Assembly: GCA_016744905.1 (NCBI GenBank)
Contig: JADGDM010000007.1
Coordinates: 1 to 64,000 of the forward strand
Direction: 5' to 3'
From: Sulfurimonadaceae bacterium
GTDB lineage: Bacteria; Campylobacterota; Campylobacteria; Campylobacterales; Sulfurimonadaceae
Length of the DNA stretch: 64,000 nucleotides
The notes under the pieces are model-generated. The model was not told where the DNA came from. It ran no database searches and worked only from the letters and a program-made list of their open reading frames with translations. Shown in pieces: positions 9,271 to 17,593 of this stretch. The translations under genes were made by a program, and so were the position numbers. Position 1 is the stretch's first letter. Every line of letters begins with the position of its first letter.

Positions 9271-11253
9271 ATGGAAGAAAATACACAGAGTGCACCTGCA
9301 CCAAAACAAGAGAGTGCTTCAAATAGTACAGAAACTACTGCAACAGAGGGTGAAAACCGTCAACCAAGAAATAATAACAATCGTAATAACAATAACCAAA
9401 ATCGTAACAACAATAATAAAAATGCAAATGGAAACAACCAAAATCGTGGCCCGAGACCTGGTGGTAATAAGGGTGGAAACCGTAAATACCGTCGTAATGT
9501 AACTGCGCCAGATCCAGTTTTAATCCAAAATGTTAAAGACAATCAAGAGATTCAGAAAAACCGTTTGAATCCTCACTATAAACTTGATCTTAACTCTACA
9601 GATAAAATTCGCATTACTCCCCTAGGTGGTTTGGGTGAAATCGGTGGAAATATTACTGTTTTTGAAACTGAAAAAGAGGCAATTCTTATCGATGTTGGTA
9701 TGAGTTTTCCAGATGAAGATATGCATGGTGTTGATATCTTAATCCCTGATTTCTCATATATTAGAGAGATCAAAGATAAAATCGTTGGTGTTGTTATTAC
9801 GCATGCTCACGAAGACCATATTGGTGCAATGCCATATCTTTACAAAGAGATGCAATTCCCAATTTTCGCAACAGCACTTCCTCTTGCGATGATAGGTAAC
9901 AAATTTGATGAGCACCATCTTAAAGATGCGCGCCGTCATTTTAATCCTATTGAAAAACGTAAGATTATTAAAATTGGTAATGACTTTGAAGTAGAGTGGA
10001 TGCATATTACTCACTCTATTATTGACTCATCTTCATTGGCGATTACAACAGATGCGGGTACAGTTATCCATACGGGTGACTTTAAAATTGATCATACTCC
10101 AGTTGATGGATTCCCTACAGATATTCACCGTTTTGCGCATTATGGTGAAAAAGGTGTTTTATGTCTACTTTCAGACTCAACAAACTCTTATAACACACTA
10201 CCAACACCATCTGAACTAACAGTTGCACCGGCACTAGATAGAACATTTGCACAAGCAGAAGGTCGTATTTTACTTTCAACGTTTAGCTCAAACATTCACC
10301 GTGTTTACCAAGCGATTCAGTACGCTATCAAACATGGTCGTAAGATCTGTGTAATTGGTCGTTCAATGGAGCGTAACTTAGAGCTTGCAATGCAGTATGA
10401 CTATATCCGTCTTCCAAAAAGTGCTTTTGTTGATGCTGATGAAGTAAGTCGTATGAATGACAAAGAAGTGTTTATCGTAACAACGGGTTCTCAAGGTGAG
10501 CCAAGTTCAGCACTTTTCAGAATGTCAATTGGTGAACATAGACACATTAAAATCAAGCCAAATGACATGATTATTCTTTCATCTCGTGCGATTCCTGGAA
10601 ATGAAGGATCGATCAGCGGAATGTTAAATCACCTTCAAAAAGCGGGCGCAAAAGTAGCACAAGGTCGTGATCTTCACGTCTCTGGTCATGCTGGTATGGA
10701 AGAACAAAAACTGATTTTACGTTTAGTAAATCCTAAATTCTTCTTACCAATTCACGGTGAATATAACCATGTTATGCAACATAAGTCTACTGCAGTTTCG
10801 TGTGGTGTTCCTGAGCGTAATATCTTACTTATGAGTGATGGTGAAACTATCGAAGTAAGTCCTAAGTTCATGCGTAAATCTAAAACAGTTAAAACTGGTA
10901 AGGTTTATATTGATAACCAAAACAATCACCAAATTGATGATGATATCGTTATTGATCGCCAAAAACTGGCAAATGAGGGTGTAGTTATGATTGTGGCTCA
11001 GGTTGCTGAAGCTGATTCAAAAATGATTGCGAAACCTCGTGTAACGACTTTTGGACTTGTTGCTGATAAACGTGATAAAGCATTTGCCAATGAGATGGAA
11101 GATGTGTTAGAACAGTTCTTAATCAACCTCAAACCAGGTCACATTGAAAATACTAGAGCGATGGAAAATGACCTTCGCCAAGTAGTGCGTAAACATATCT
11201 ACAGAAAAATGAAGAAGTACCCACTTATCGTACCTCACGTTTTTGTAATGTAA
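9271..11253 (+). CDS. rnj: Ribonuclease J
   Basis: The product, 660 residues long, is a metallo-beta-lactamase/beta-CASP ribonuclease that matures and degrades RNA with endonuclease and 5'-3' exonuclease activity. The metal-binding motif THAHEDHIGAMPYL falls near residue 178, IHTGDFKIDHTPVDG follows, and the beta-CASP and C-terminal HGEYNH-type motifs are present. The first 85 or so residues form a low-complexity tail rich in Asn, Arg, Gln and Gly, well beyond the length of Bacillus RNase J. Helicobacter RNase J is also known to carry an N-terminal extension. A GGAG ribosome site precedes the ATG and a hairpin terminator follows the stop. Confidence 0.96.
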   Translation: MEENTQSAPAPKQESASNSTETTATEGENRQPRNNNNRNNNNQNRNNNNKNANGNNQNRGPRPGGNKGGNRKYRRNVTAPDPVLIQNVKDNQEIQKNRLNPHYKLDLNSTDKIRITPLGGLGEIGGNITVFETEKEAILIDVGMSFPDEDMHGVDILIPDFSYIREIKDKIVGVVITHAHEDHIGAMPYLYKEMQFPIFATALPLAMIGNKFDEHHLKDARRHFNPIEKRKIIKIGNDFEVEWMHITHSIIDSSSLAITTDAGTVIHTGDFKIDHTPVDGFPTDIHRFAHYGEKGVLCLLSDSTNSYNTLPTPSELTVAPALDRTFAQAEGRILLSTFSSNIHRVYQAIQYAIKHGRKICVIGRSMERNLELAMQYDYIRLPKSAFVDADEVSRMNDKEVFIVTTGSQGEPSSALFRMSIGEHRHIKIKPNDMIILSSRAIPGNEGSISGMLNHLQKAGAKVAQGRDLHVSGHAGMEEQKLILRLVNPKFFLPIHGEYNHVMQHKSTAVSCGVPERNILLMSDGETIEVSPKFMRKSKTVKTGKVYIDNQNNHQIDDDIVIDRQKLANEGVVMIVAQVAEADSKMIAKPRVTTFGLVADKRDKAFANEMEDVLEQFLINLKPGHIENTRAMENDLRQVVRKHIYRKMKKYPLIVPHVFVM

Positions 11254-11272
11254 AAAGCCTTTGGCTTTTTAC
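11250..11272 (+). terminator. Rho-independent-type terminator after rnj
   Basis: A hairpin starts at the rnj stop codon: TAAAAAGCC pairs with GGCTTTTTA across a three-base TTT loop, with the T-run forming the right arm. It is nearly symmetrical, so it may also terminate the converging outer-membrane gene that ends at 11307. Confidence 0.75.
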
Positions 11273-11306
11273 GAACGAACCTCTTTATTTTCCCCTAACT
11301 TAACTA

Positions 11307-11909
11307 TCAAAAATCCCCAAATATAAAAGCAATATTTGCACTGTAGCCACTTTGTTGTGATGAACTCAGTAGAGGATTTGATGCTCCATATCGGTAGCCA
11401 AAACCTGTCTCTATATTGAAATGATCACTGACATTAAAAACAGCAGTCACTTCCAACTCACTCACAAAGCTAAAATAAAAATCTGGTACCGTATATGTAT
11501 CTTTTGAGAAATCTGTATCATAATAGAAGCTATTTGACGCACCAAGAAGTAACTGCGTGCTGAAGTGTATTTTTTTGTTCGGTTGAATTATATAACCAAA
11601 AATTAATCCGCCATACCCATAGGCCAATGCGGACTCTTCAATAGAATCACTCGAACTTTTATAACTAAATGGTATGGCCAGTGCATATCCTGCTGCACCA
11701 ATATAATAGTTGTGCTCAATAATCAAAGCTCCTTTTCCGCCAATAAGCAGCGCGCCATAGTTACCATCAAGATGGGTGATTTTAATCACTGGACCACCAA
11801 ATCCTCCATAGCTGAGATTGCTGTCTTTGGAACTTAATGTTTCGCGTTTCGCTTCTTGAGCCAGTGCGCTGCTCAGTATAAAAATCAATATTAAGATTAT
11901 TTTTTTCAT
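11307..11909 (-). CDS. Probable outer-membrane beta-barrel protein
   Basis: The product has 200 residues and a clear signal peptide (about 1-17, ending SALAQ). The rest alternates short hydrophobic and polar stretches rich in Gly, Tyr and Ser, and ends in an aromatic (SANIAFIFGDF), as outer-membrane barrels do. It does not match a porin family I can name. It converges on rnj and appears to be a single-gene unit. The assignment to the outer membrane is inferred from composition and the C-terminal aromatic residue. Confidence 0.65.
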   Translation of the reverse strand: MKKIILILIFILSSALAQEAKRETLSSKDSNLSYGGFGGPVIKITHLDGNYGALLIGGKGALIIEHNYYIGAAGYALAIPFSYKSSSDSIEESALAYGYGGLIFGYIIQPNKKIHFSTQLLLGASNSFYYDTDFSKDTYTVPDFYFSFVSELEVTAVFNVSDHFNIETGFGYRYGASNPLLSSSQQSGYSANIAFIFGDF

Positions 11910-11994
11910 TCTAATACCCCTTTGGCTATATTGTAACGCTTAGTTTTTGAATTGTTTATGAAGAGAAGTTAAACTTAGAAAAAAAGGAGGAAGG

Positions 11995-12158
11995 ATGAAA
12001 TATATACTTTTGCAGTTACCCTTCAAAGCGAAGAGACGGGATGTGCGCAGTACGCTGATTGGTGGGAAGTTCTAAGTGTAGATGGCTCCTTGCGGTACCG
12101 CCGTATTTTATACCACTCTTACCTGTATGATCAACCTTTTAAAGGTTGTGTATTTTAA
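11995..12158 (+). pseudogene. Small gene broken by a two-base TA insertion
   Basis: A strong AGGAGG ribosome site (11986-11991) precedes ATG at 11995, but that frame gives only a 26-residue peptide ending at 12075. The neighbouring frame, open from just after the start to TAA at 12156-12158, reads far more like a protein (YTFAVTLQSEETGCAQYADW, then WEVLSVDGSLRYRRILYHSY). Reading ATGAAATATATACTTT as ATGAAATATACTTT, that is removing one TA, joins start and frame into a protein of about 53 residues. A TA-repeat slip is therefore the simplest explanation. A sequencing or assembly error is the alternative. The C-terminus may also be truncated. Confidence 0.6.
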
Positions 12159-12165
12159 CATTCGA

Positions 12166-13569
12166 CTATTCTCTTCTATCACTTTTAAGATAGTAAATCT
12201 GCATCAGCTCCTTGATACTCTCCTTGGCCTCTTTGGTGTTGAGAATGACGGTTGTTTTTTCTAAAAACTCAAAGACGGTGAACTCTTTGGTATTTTCATC
12301 GAGCGTTTTTAAAAGATGTTTGAAATTTTTGATCTTAATATCATTGACCTTGACCAACACAAAAGAACCCAGTCTATAACCACGGTTTACATTGTTGGGA
12401 AAGATGGTGGGCAGACTGATAACGGGTTCATCATAATCATCACGTTTATCTTTTTGATAAAAGAGCATATTGATACTGTTGTCTTCATTTGAAAGTGCGC
12501 GTAGATAGTTCCTTGTTAGGGGTGTAAAGGTAAGACCACCGTAGATAAGATAACGTGGCTCAGCAGCAAACTCATGTTTTATGAGTGGGTCTACTTTTTT
12601 AAGCTTCTGCTTGAGCGTGATCTCTTTTTGATCACGATACACTTTAAGTTCAACACTCTCTCCTAACTGTTTGGTATGATAAGGCAGGCTAAGGGCAATA
12701 CGTCCATACTCTGTTTTGATCGTTCCATTATTGGCAATGTCATAGCCATCTACATTGAGGATAATATCATTTACTTTGAGGGTCTTTTCATCCACACCAA
12801 TATGGGTCACCAAGATACCACTTCGTTCACCCAGCTGGTAGTACTCTTTGAGTGCGTCATTATCAATGATTTGGACGGTAACGCTGTCTTCATGAAATCC
12901 ATCAATCCTGCCATCTTTGATATCTTCTAAAAATGTCTTGATAATCATCGTCGGAACGATGTATCCGATGTTACTACTGTCTTGAAGGGTCATCATGGCA
13001 ATACCCACCAAATTATCATCCGAGTCAATGACTGCACCACCACTATTTCCACTGTTGATAGCGGCATCGATTTGGATTCCTAAAAGATAAGAATTACTCC
13101 AGACATAAGCGATGTACTCGATACGTGAGATAATCCCTGTCGTTGTTGAGATGGTATTTCCGCCAAGAGGATAACCCAAAACAGTGACCTTATCATGGGT
13201 GTGAATATCCGTACTTAAAGAGAGTGCTTTGGTGCCTTTGTAAAAGAGAGGGTCTTCAACTTCTAAGATGGCCAAGTCCGCTTGATGGGAGATAAATTTA
13301 AGTGTAGCGATATACTTTTGAGGATCATTTTCCTTACTCACCTCGATAAACTTAGCACCTGAAACCACATGTGCGGACGTAATAATACGCTCGCCTTCGA
13401 TAATGACTCCAGAGCCGGTATAGTTTTGGATCTGAGAGGTCTGCCAAGGATATTGATAGTTAGGTGTAGAAGCTGCTGTAAAGATCTTAACAACAGCGTC
13501 ACTACTATTGGCGTAAGCAGAACTCAGTGAGATAAAAAGTAGAAGAAAAAAAATGAGAAGTTGTTTCAT
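12166..13569 (-). CDS. Deg/HtrA-like periplasmic serine protease
   Basis: This 467-residue protein has a signal peptide (about 1-20) and a trypsin-like protease domain. The catalytic triad is visible as His67 (SAHVV), Asp98 (ADLAIL) and Ser176 (NSGNSGGAV). A PDZ domain follows (about 225-315, LKVNDIILNVDGYDI), then a second PDZ-like region near the C-terminus (VLVKVNDIKI). The architecture resembles the Deg proteases with a degenerate second PDZ rather than classical DegP. Its likely role is periplasmic protein quality control. It is transcribed alone, away from the frameshifted small gene. Confidence 0.88.
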   Translation of the reverse strand: MKQLLIFFLLLFISLSSAYANSSDAVVKIFTAASTPNYQYPWQTSQIQNYTGSGVIIEGERIITSAHVVSGAKFIEVSKENDPQKYIATLKFISHQADLAILEVEDPLFYKGTKALSLSTDIHTHDKVTVLGYPLGGNTISTTTGIISRIEYIAYVWSNSYLLGIQIDAAINSGNSGGAVIDSDDNLVGIAMMTLQDSSNIGYIVPTMIIKTFLEDIKDGRIDGFHEDSVTVQIIDNDALKEYYQLGERSGILVTHIGVDEKTLKVNDIILNVDGYDIANNGTIKTEYGRIALSLPYHTKQLGESVELKVYRDQKEITLKQKLKKVDPLIKHEFAAEPRYLIYGGLTFTPLTRNYLRALSNEDNSINMLFYQKDKRDDYDEPVISLPTIFPNNVNRGYRLGSFVLVKVNDIKIKNFKHLLKTLDENTKEFTVFEFLEKTTVILNTKEAKESIKELMQIYYLKSDRRE

Positions 13570-13637
13570 TGGAAAATACCTTATGTGTGATATAGAATAC
13601 TAACCAAAGTTTGTAACAAATTAGGATGATGTATGTT

Positions 13638-14042
13638 TTATCTTCCCTGTCTTTTTAAATACTCTGCCATTGGTGTATCCATTGCTTTAATATGTTGGTC
13701 CAGCCAAGGTAAGATATCTTCTTCGATGTACTCTTTGAGTGCCACTTCATCTTTTTTATTTCTCCACTGCATCTCAGCGTAGCGCGTTTGGTTCAAAACC
13801 TTATCGTGATCGGCTTTGTGCATATTAAATGAAGGAAACTGCGCCTCTTTCATCATCTTCTCTTCAGAAGAAAAATGCTCCTGCATGTGTGTAAGAAGCG
13901 TCTCAAAACTCTTTGAAACAACTTCAAATTCAGCCTTACTATCCAGCAGTTCGAGTAAAGTATTCAGAAGAAGAGCCTCTTCAAGATGTACATCATTCAT
14001 GTTACTAAGTACAACTTGTGGTAAGTCATTTGGATCAATCAT
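13638..14042 (-). CDS. Bacteriohaemerythrin
   Basis: This 134-residue four-helix protein carries the di-iron ligand set of haemerythrins: His19, His52, His56, Glu60, His75, His79, His117 and Asp122 (DQHIKAMD). Such proteins bind oxygen reversibly or sense it, a useful trait in a microaerobe. The start overlaps the end of the MarR-family gene by eight bases, so it is the last gene of a three-gene minus-strand operon (quinone reductase, MarR regulator, haemerythrin). That context links it to redox or oxygen stress. Confidence 0.9.
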   Translation of the reverse strand: MIDPNDLPQVVLSNMNDVHLEEALLLNTLLELLDSKAEFEVVSKSFETLLTHMQEHFSSEEKMMKEAQFPSFNMHKADHDKVLNQTRYAEMQWRNKKDEVALKEYIEEDILPWLDQHIKAMDTPMAEYLKRQGR

Positions 14043-14478
14043 TTAAATATTCCTGTAGATAAAGTTCATTGCTTGTAGTTATGCGTTTGAGATACTCTTT
14101 TAGGTTTTCTAACTCTTGCGGGGTGAAGTTTTTATCAAACTGCGCACTGAGTTCTGTCGTGGTTTTATCTATCTCTATCAGTTTCTCTTTTGCGTAAGTA
14201 GTGATTTCAACGAGTTTTGAGCGTCTGTCTGTGGGATGTGTGATTCGTTGAACATAACTATTTTTCTCTAAAGTATCGACCATCCTTGTGATGCTGGACT
14301 GCTCACTGTTTAACATAAGTGCCAGCTCTTTTTGAGAACGAGACTCTTTTTTGACGATGTTTAAAATAATCCACTGCTCAGTACTGAGCTGAAAAGCTTT
14401 GAGTGCTTTGGTGAGCACCATATTTGAAGAGAGGTGGGCAAAGCGTAGTAGCGCGCCCACCGAGTTCATATCCATCAT
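14035..14478 (-). CDS. MarR-family transcriptional regulator
   Basis: This 147-residue winged-helix protein has the MarR pattern: a helical N-terminus, LSTEQWIILNIV, then the recognition region (SRSQKELALMLNSEQSSITR MVDTLEKN) and the wing HPTDRRSKLVEIT. It lies one base after the quinone reductase stop and overlaps the haemerythrin gene. MarR proteins usually repress their own operon and respond to phenolics or oxidants. Here the natural target is the dyad upstream of the quinone reductase gene at 15095-15105. Confidence 0.9.
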   Translation of the reverse strand: MMDMNSVGALLRFAHLSSNMVLTKALKAFQLSTEQWIILNIVKKESRSQKELALMLNSEQSSITRMVDTLEKNSYVQRITHPTDRRSKLVEITTYAKEKLIEIDKTTTELSAQFDKNFTPQELENLKEYLKRITTSNELYLQEYLND

Positions 14479-14479
14479 A

Positions 14480-15049
14480 TTAGTTTCTCGCTTTGGCTTT
14501 CACATCATTGAGTATATCGTTGCTTTTTTGTCCACTCGTTCCAACACTTCCGTACATAGTAAAGTTCATAGACATACCACAAAAACCGATGATCTGTTTT
14601 TGCCAACGTTTTGCCATGCGAGACTTGATCCCTGTGATAAAGTTAAAGATACCTGGCGCACCAGTAGTAACAAAGAGTTGTGCTTTTTTACCCTCGAGTA
14701 GACCTTGTGGACGACCCTTATCCCCATAAGTAAAGGCAAACCCTTTAGAAAAATTCCAATCAATCCAGTTTTGTAAAATAGCTGGAAATCCACCCCACCA
14801 GTTTGGATGAAAGATGGCTATCTCATCTGCGACAGTGATCTTCTCTTGAAAGTAGAGCATCTCCTTACTCGCAGTAAAGTTGTTTGGATCATCATAAACA
14901 AAAAAAGGCTGTTGGACTTTAGAGCGATAAAGATCGATAAATTCTACACTATCCCCTTGTGCTTTTTTCTCTTCCATGAACGCTTGCGCCAAAGCCATTC
15001 CAAAACTATCTTCTTTGGGGTGGGCTAAAATAACCAATATATTTGACAT
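14480..15049 (-). CDS. NAD(P)H:quinone reductase, flavodoxin-like fold
   Basis: The product has 189 residues and belongs to the Flavodoxin_2 (NQO/MdaB/YwrO) family, which makes two-electron FMN- or FAD-dependent reductions of quinones and so avoids semiquinone radicals. It shows the N-terminal beta-strand and phosphate loop (ILVILAHPKEDSFG), the FHPNWWGGFPAILQNWID block and the TTGAPG loop. It is first in an operon with a MarR regulator and haemerythrin, a frequent arrangement for quinone or electrophile stress. No signal peptide is seen, so it should be cytoplasmic. Confidence 0.88.
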   Translation of the reverse strand: MSNILVILAHPKEDSFGMALAQAFMEEKKAQGDSVEFIDLYRSKVQQPFFVYDDPNNFTASKEMLYFQEKITVADEIAIFHPNWWGGFPAILQNWIDWNFSKGFAFTYGDKGRPQGLLEGKKAQLFVTTGAPGIFNFITGIKSRMAKRWQKQIIGFCGMSMNFTMYGSVGTSGQKSNDILNDVKAKARN

Positions 15050-15094
15050 AGTAAAACCTTTTTCTCTTTAATTTTAAAAAAGTGTAACATATAT

Positions 15095-15110
15095 ATAGTT
15101 GCTATGTCAA
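15095..15110 (-). promoter_or_regulatory. Candidate promoter and MarR operator of the quinone reductase operon
   Basis: On the minus strand TTGACA (15110 down to 15105) forms a good -35 element and runs straight into the dyad ATAG-CAA-CTAT (15095-15105) and a TATATATA stretch. A repressor bound here would cover the promoter. Assigning the site to the MarR protein of the same operon is inference. Confidence 0.45.
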
Positions 15111-15127
15111 GTATATTCTGTTAATAA

Positions 15128-15319
15128 CTAAATCGTATCTAAAACAGCTTTATAGTCAGGTTCATGAGTGATTTCTGGAACCAGAGCGCTGTCTCCAATA
15201 CTGATTTTATTACCTGTGAGTTTCAATAGTTCTCCTTTGCGCATTGCTGTTTCATCAGTTGTAGCGTAAAGTGAGGTACCTAAAAATAGCGTTGTAAGGA
15301 GTATCAAAGAAGTTTTCAT
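15128..15319 (-). CDS. Small exported protein of unknown function
   Basis: The product has only 63 residues. A signal peptide covers about residues 1-19 (ending SLYA), leaving a mature peptide of about 44 residues with no cysteine or haem site. It lies 12 bases after the lipoprotein cytochrome gene and is the last gene of a three-gene operon starting at 16437. I recognise no family. The context suggests a periplasmic accessory to the cytochrome. Confidence 0.6.
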   Translation of the reverse strand: MKTSLILLTTLFLGTSLYATTDETAMRKGELLKLTGNKISIGDSALVPEITHEPDYKAVLDTI

Positions 15320-15331
15320 ATCTTTCCTTTT

Positions 15332-15682
15332 TTATAATTTGAGTGAATGGACATAAGCAGCCACATCCAACATCATCTGTTCATTAAGCCCTTGGGCAAC
15401 ATCAACCATGGCACTGTTTCGTGCTGAACCATTGGTTTTAAGATAGAAAAGTGCATTTTCTATATCTCTTTGGGTATCAATCTGTGCGATGATACGGCTC
15501 ACTCCCAGCGCGCTGGTCTGTGCATCGCCACCATGACACCCTCCACATCCAACAGTCTCAAAAACAAGCTTGCCATCTTGGAGATTGGCGTCTTGTGTAC
15601 TGTTTTGATTAAGTTCATCTTCATAATTATTACATCCACTAAAGATCGCTAACATGATAAATATACTGGTAAATAATTTCAT
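15332..15682 (-). CDS. Lipoprotein class I cytochrome c
   Basis: This 116-residue protein has a lipoprotein signal with lipobox FSGC (Cys17) and one CxxCH haem site (CGGCHG near residue 46). It ends with the helical segment MMLDVAAYVHSLKL, typical of small monohaem cytochromes c. The lipid anchor would keep it at the periplasmic side of a membrane as an electron carrier or sensor. It is the middle gene between a barrel protein and a 63-residue exported protein. The axial methionine is probably in the segment NSAMVDVAQGLNEQMM, but which one is unclear. Confidence 0.85.
   Translation of the reverse strand: MKLFTSIFIMLAIFSGCNNYEDELNQNSTQDANLQDGKLVFETVGCGGCHGGDAQTSALGVSRIIAQIDTQRDIENALFYLKTNGSARNSAMVDVAQGLNEQMMLDVAAYVHSLKL
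15505..15516. repeat. Exemplar copy of the iterated palindrome CCAGCGCGCTGG
   Basis: This 12-base perfect palindrome is one of two complete copies (the other at 41020-41031) of a motif whose core GCGCGC I count about 59 times in the window. Here it lies inside the cytochrome c gene and encodes ordinary residues. It is listed as the type example of the repeat family described in the findings. Confidence 0.8.
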
Positions 15683-15690
15683 CTTTTCTC

Positions 15691-16437
15691 CTAGAATTTT
15701 CTATTAATATTAAAAGCAAAGTGGAAGATCGAATCATCACTTCCCTGCATCATAACGCGTGCATCCGTTGCGGTTGAGTTGGTGGCAAGTATCTCAAAGT
15801 GATGGGCATAGGTGCGAAATTTGATACCAAAGGCGTAGGCGTTAAATTTGGTATCTCGAACGCCTAAACCTGCATACTTGGTATAGATCTCCCCAATGAG
15901 TGAGAGCTTTTCGGTAAAGGTTAAAGAGGGAAAAAAATTGTTTGATTCAAGCTCTACTCCCAAACCCGCACCCACTTTTTCATAATAGTTGTCATAGCCG
16001 ATATTTGAGGTGAGTCTGAGATGTTCAAAAAGTAGGGGACTTTGAAAAATGTAGTTGATAAAAAGATTGTTACGTCGCTCTTCGATTCCACTCTCTTCAA
16101 AACTAAAGAGATTTAAATTAACTTGTGCATCAAGGTAGTAACTATGATAGGCATAGCCAACTCGCGCGTTATATTCACGTTTGTCTCTGGTGTGATGGAC
16201 TTCAGCGATGATGTTTTTACTGAAGGCATAACGCAGTGATAACAAGGTGTTAGCCCCATCATCTACACCAAAAAAACTGGCATAATCCGTGATATCCCCA
16301 TACATACGGTGACGTATACTAAACCCTGCATCGTTGGCCTCAAAACTGCTCACTGAATCCAGCGAGAGTTGTCCATTTTCAAAGGCATGCAGTTGGCTAA
16401 AAAGTAGCAACAATACCGCATAGAATTTTATTTTCAT
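15691..16437 (-). CDS. Outer-membrane barrel protein, DUF5777-like
   Basis: From the start at 16437 the protein has 248 residues: a signal peptide (MKIKFYAVLLLLFSQLHA), then many short amphipathic strands rich in Tyr, Asn and Phe, ending FAFNINRKF. This looks like a barrel of the DUF5777 type, often found beside cytochromes and YceI-like proteins in other bacteria. The open frame reaches 16497, but a strong GGAG ribosome site lies just before 16437, which decides the start. The gene heads the operon with the cytochrome and is preceded by the repeated TTCAT operator. The family name is tentative. Confidence 0.75.
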   Translation of the reverse strand: MKIKFYAVLLLLFSQLHAFENGQLSLDSVSSFEANDAGFSIRHRMYGDITDYASFFGVDDGANTLLSLRYAFSKNIIAEVHHTRDKREYNARVGYAYHSYYLDAQVNLNLFSFEESGIEERRNNLFINYIFQSPLLFEHLRLTSNIGYDNYYEKVGAGLGVELESNNFFPSLTFTEKLSLIGEIYTKYAGLGVRDTKFNAYAFGIKFRTYAHHFEILATNSTATDARVMMQGSDDSIFHFAFNINRKF

Positions 16438-16460
16438 TTTTTCTCCTTTTTTGTTGGCGA

Positions 16461-16531
16461 AGTGTAGAAAATAGAGATGAATTTTGAATGAATTCAAAAT
16501 TCATACAAAATTCAGTCGCTTACGTTAGCCT
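16461..16531. promoter_or_regulatory. Divergent promoter with tandem TTCAT response-regulator boxes
   Basis: The region has a perfect 12-base inverted repeat (16478-16489 with 16492-16503), made of direct TTCAT units spaced 11 bases on each strand. Minus strand: TTCAT at 16492-16488 and 16481-16477, then exactly 10 bases, then the -10 TACACT (16466-16461) for the barrel gene. Plus strand: TTCAT at 16500-16504, TTCAG at 16511-16515, then 10 bases, then TAGCCT (16526-16531) for the porin. A better-looking TATAAT also lies at 16546-16551. Eleven-base tandem half-sites placed like this are typical of OmpR/PhoB-class activators. Confidence 0.7.
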
Positions 16532-16561
16532 TAGAGTTATTTAACTATAATAAGGTCCATT

Positions 16562-17593
16562 ATGAAAAACTATTTATCCCTATTTTTATTATTAATTTCT
16601 TTCACATTTTTATCTGCACAAGAGTACCAGCTTGGTCGTGGTTTGGATGTTATTGATCAAGAAAAATTCTCTCTAAAGCTTGGTGGCTTTGTGGGGGCTA
16701 AATACTCCAGTGAAAACGTCCTAAGTATGGATCACAATGGTTTGATGTTGTATGGTAACTTTTTAGAGAAGTTCAACTTCTTGATTGAGGGCAGCGGTGA
16801 TGAGACTTTTTCTTATGACTTTAGCTCCGGAGAATCAGTACGCAGTAAGTATTATCTCTCACGTGCTTACCTCTCATACAGCTACTCAGATGCACTCTCT
16901 TTTAAGGTAGGTGAATTTCTTACCCCTCTTGGACTGTTTAATGTGGCTTATATCCCAGCGCTTCAGTGGACTGCTTTTAAACCTTATGTTGCGGATGGTT
17001 TTTATCCTAAAATCATTGCCGGTGCAGAAGTTAGTGGTAGTTTTGGTGATGAACAAGGGTTTTCTTATTCTGCTTTTTACCACTTCAATCATCGCTATGA
17101 CACAAACCCAAATAACGTTCAAGCAGATGAGTTTGCAGGAGCAGAATTAAGATATATTTTTGATTATGAAGCGAAGGTCGCAATCAATTTTAGTCGTTAT
17201 AAATCAGTACAGTCCAAAGAGATCAGTCGTGTTGGCGGTGCCAACTTACTTGTTCCTTTTAATGATGATGAACTTAGTGCAGAATTTTTATATAAAGTAG
17301 GACAGTGGAAAGATGAAGTAGGCTCTCTCTCCACGTGGCAAGATTACGCATGGTATGCTCAGTATGTACGCGCCCTGTTTTCTAAAAACTATCTTTCCTT
17401 GCGTGTTGGACAAAAAGTGCGTTTTAACAGCAGTAAAAGCAGAAATTGGAACGACTCCAACGCCGTGCTGGGTTATATATACAAACCTTACAGCGCGCTG
17501 AGTGTAAAGTTAGAACATCGTTACCGTGAGCGTGATGGATGGAATCGTCTAAAAGTCAATGAAACCCTACTGAGTTTTGGACTACTTTTTTAG
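16562..17593 (+). CDS. Phosphate-selective-porin-like outer-membrane porin
   Basis: The product has 343 residues, with a signal peptide (about 1-19, ending FLSAQ) and a strongly amphipathic beta-strand mature part ending NETLLSFGLLF with a terminal aromatic. KLGGFVGAKYSSENVLSMDHNGLMLYG-like N-terminal strands and SFKVGEFLTPLG resemble porins of the OprO/OprP or general Porin_4 type. The next gene starts at the base after its stop and encodes a short PstS-like protein, which suggests anion uptake, but the substrate is not readable. It is driven by the divergent TTCAT promoter. Confidence 0.8.
   Translation: MKNYLSLFLLLISFTFLSAQEYQLGRGLDVIDQEKFSLKLGGFVGAKYSSENVLSMDHNGLMLYGNFLEKFNFLIEGSGDETFSYDFSSGESVRSKYYLSRAYLSYSYSDALSFKVGEFLTPLGLFNVAYIPALQWTAFKPYVADGFYPKIIAGAEVSGSFGDEQGFSYSAFYHFNHRYDTNPNNVQADEFAGAELRYIFDYEAKVAINFSRYKSVQSKEISRVGGANLLVPFNDDELSAEFLYKVGQWKDEVGSLSTWQDYAWYAQYVRALFSKNYLSLRVGQKVRFNSSKSRNWNDSNAVLGYIYKPYSALSVKLEHRYRERDGWNRLKVNETLLSFGLLF

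Noticed and set aside
11995-12075. Real 26-residue small protein with a strong ribosome site
   Set aside because: The overlapping frame looks far more protein-like and joins to the start after a two-base correction, so I treat it as a pseudogene.
12132-12148. Terminator hairpin CAACCTTTTAAAGGTTG
   Set aside because: After allowing a loop, only about six pairs remain and no T-run follows; it also lies within the pseudogene frame.
12082-12264. Plus-strand open frame over the end of the Deg-like protease
   Set aside because: It is antisense to a real gene and its translation has no protein-like features; the same applies to other antisense frames inside recognised genes.
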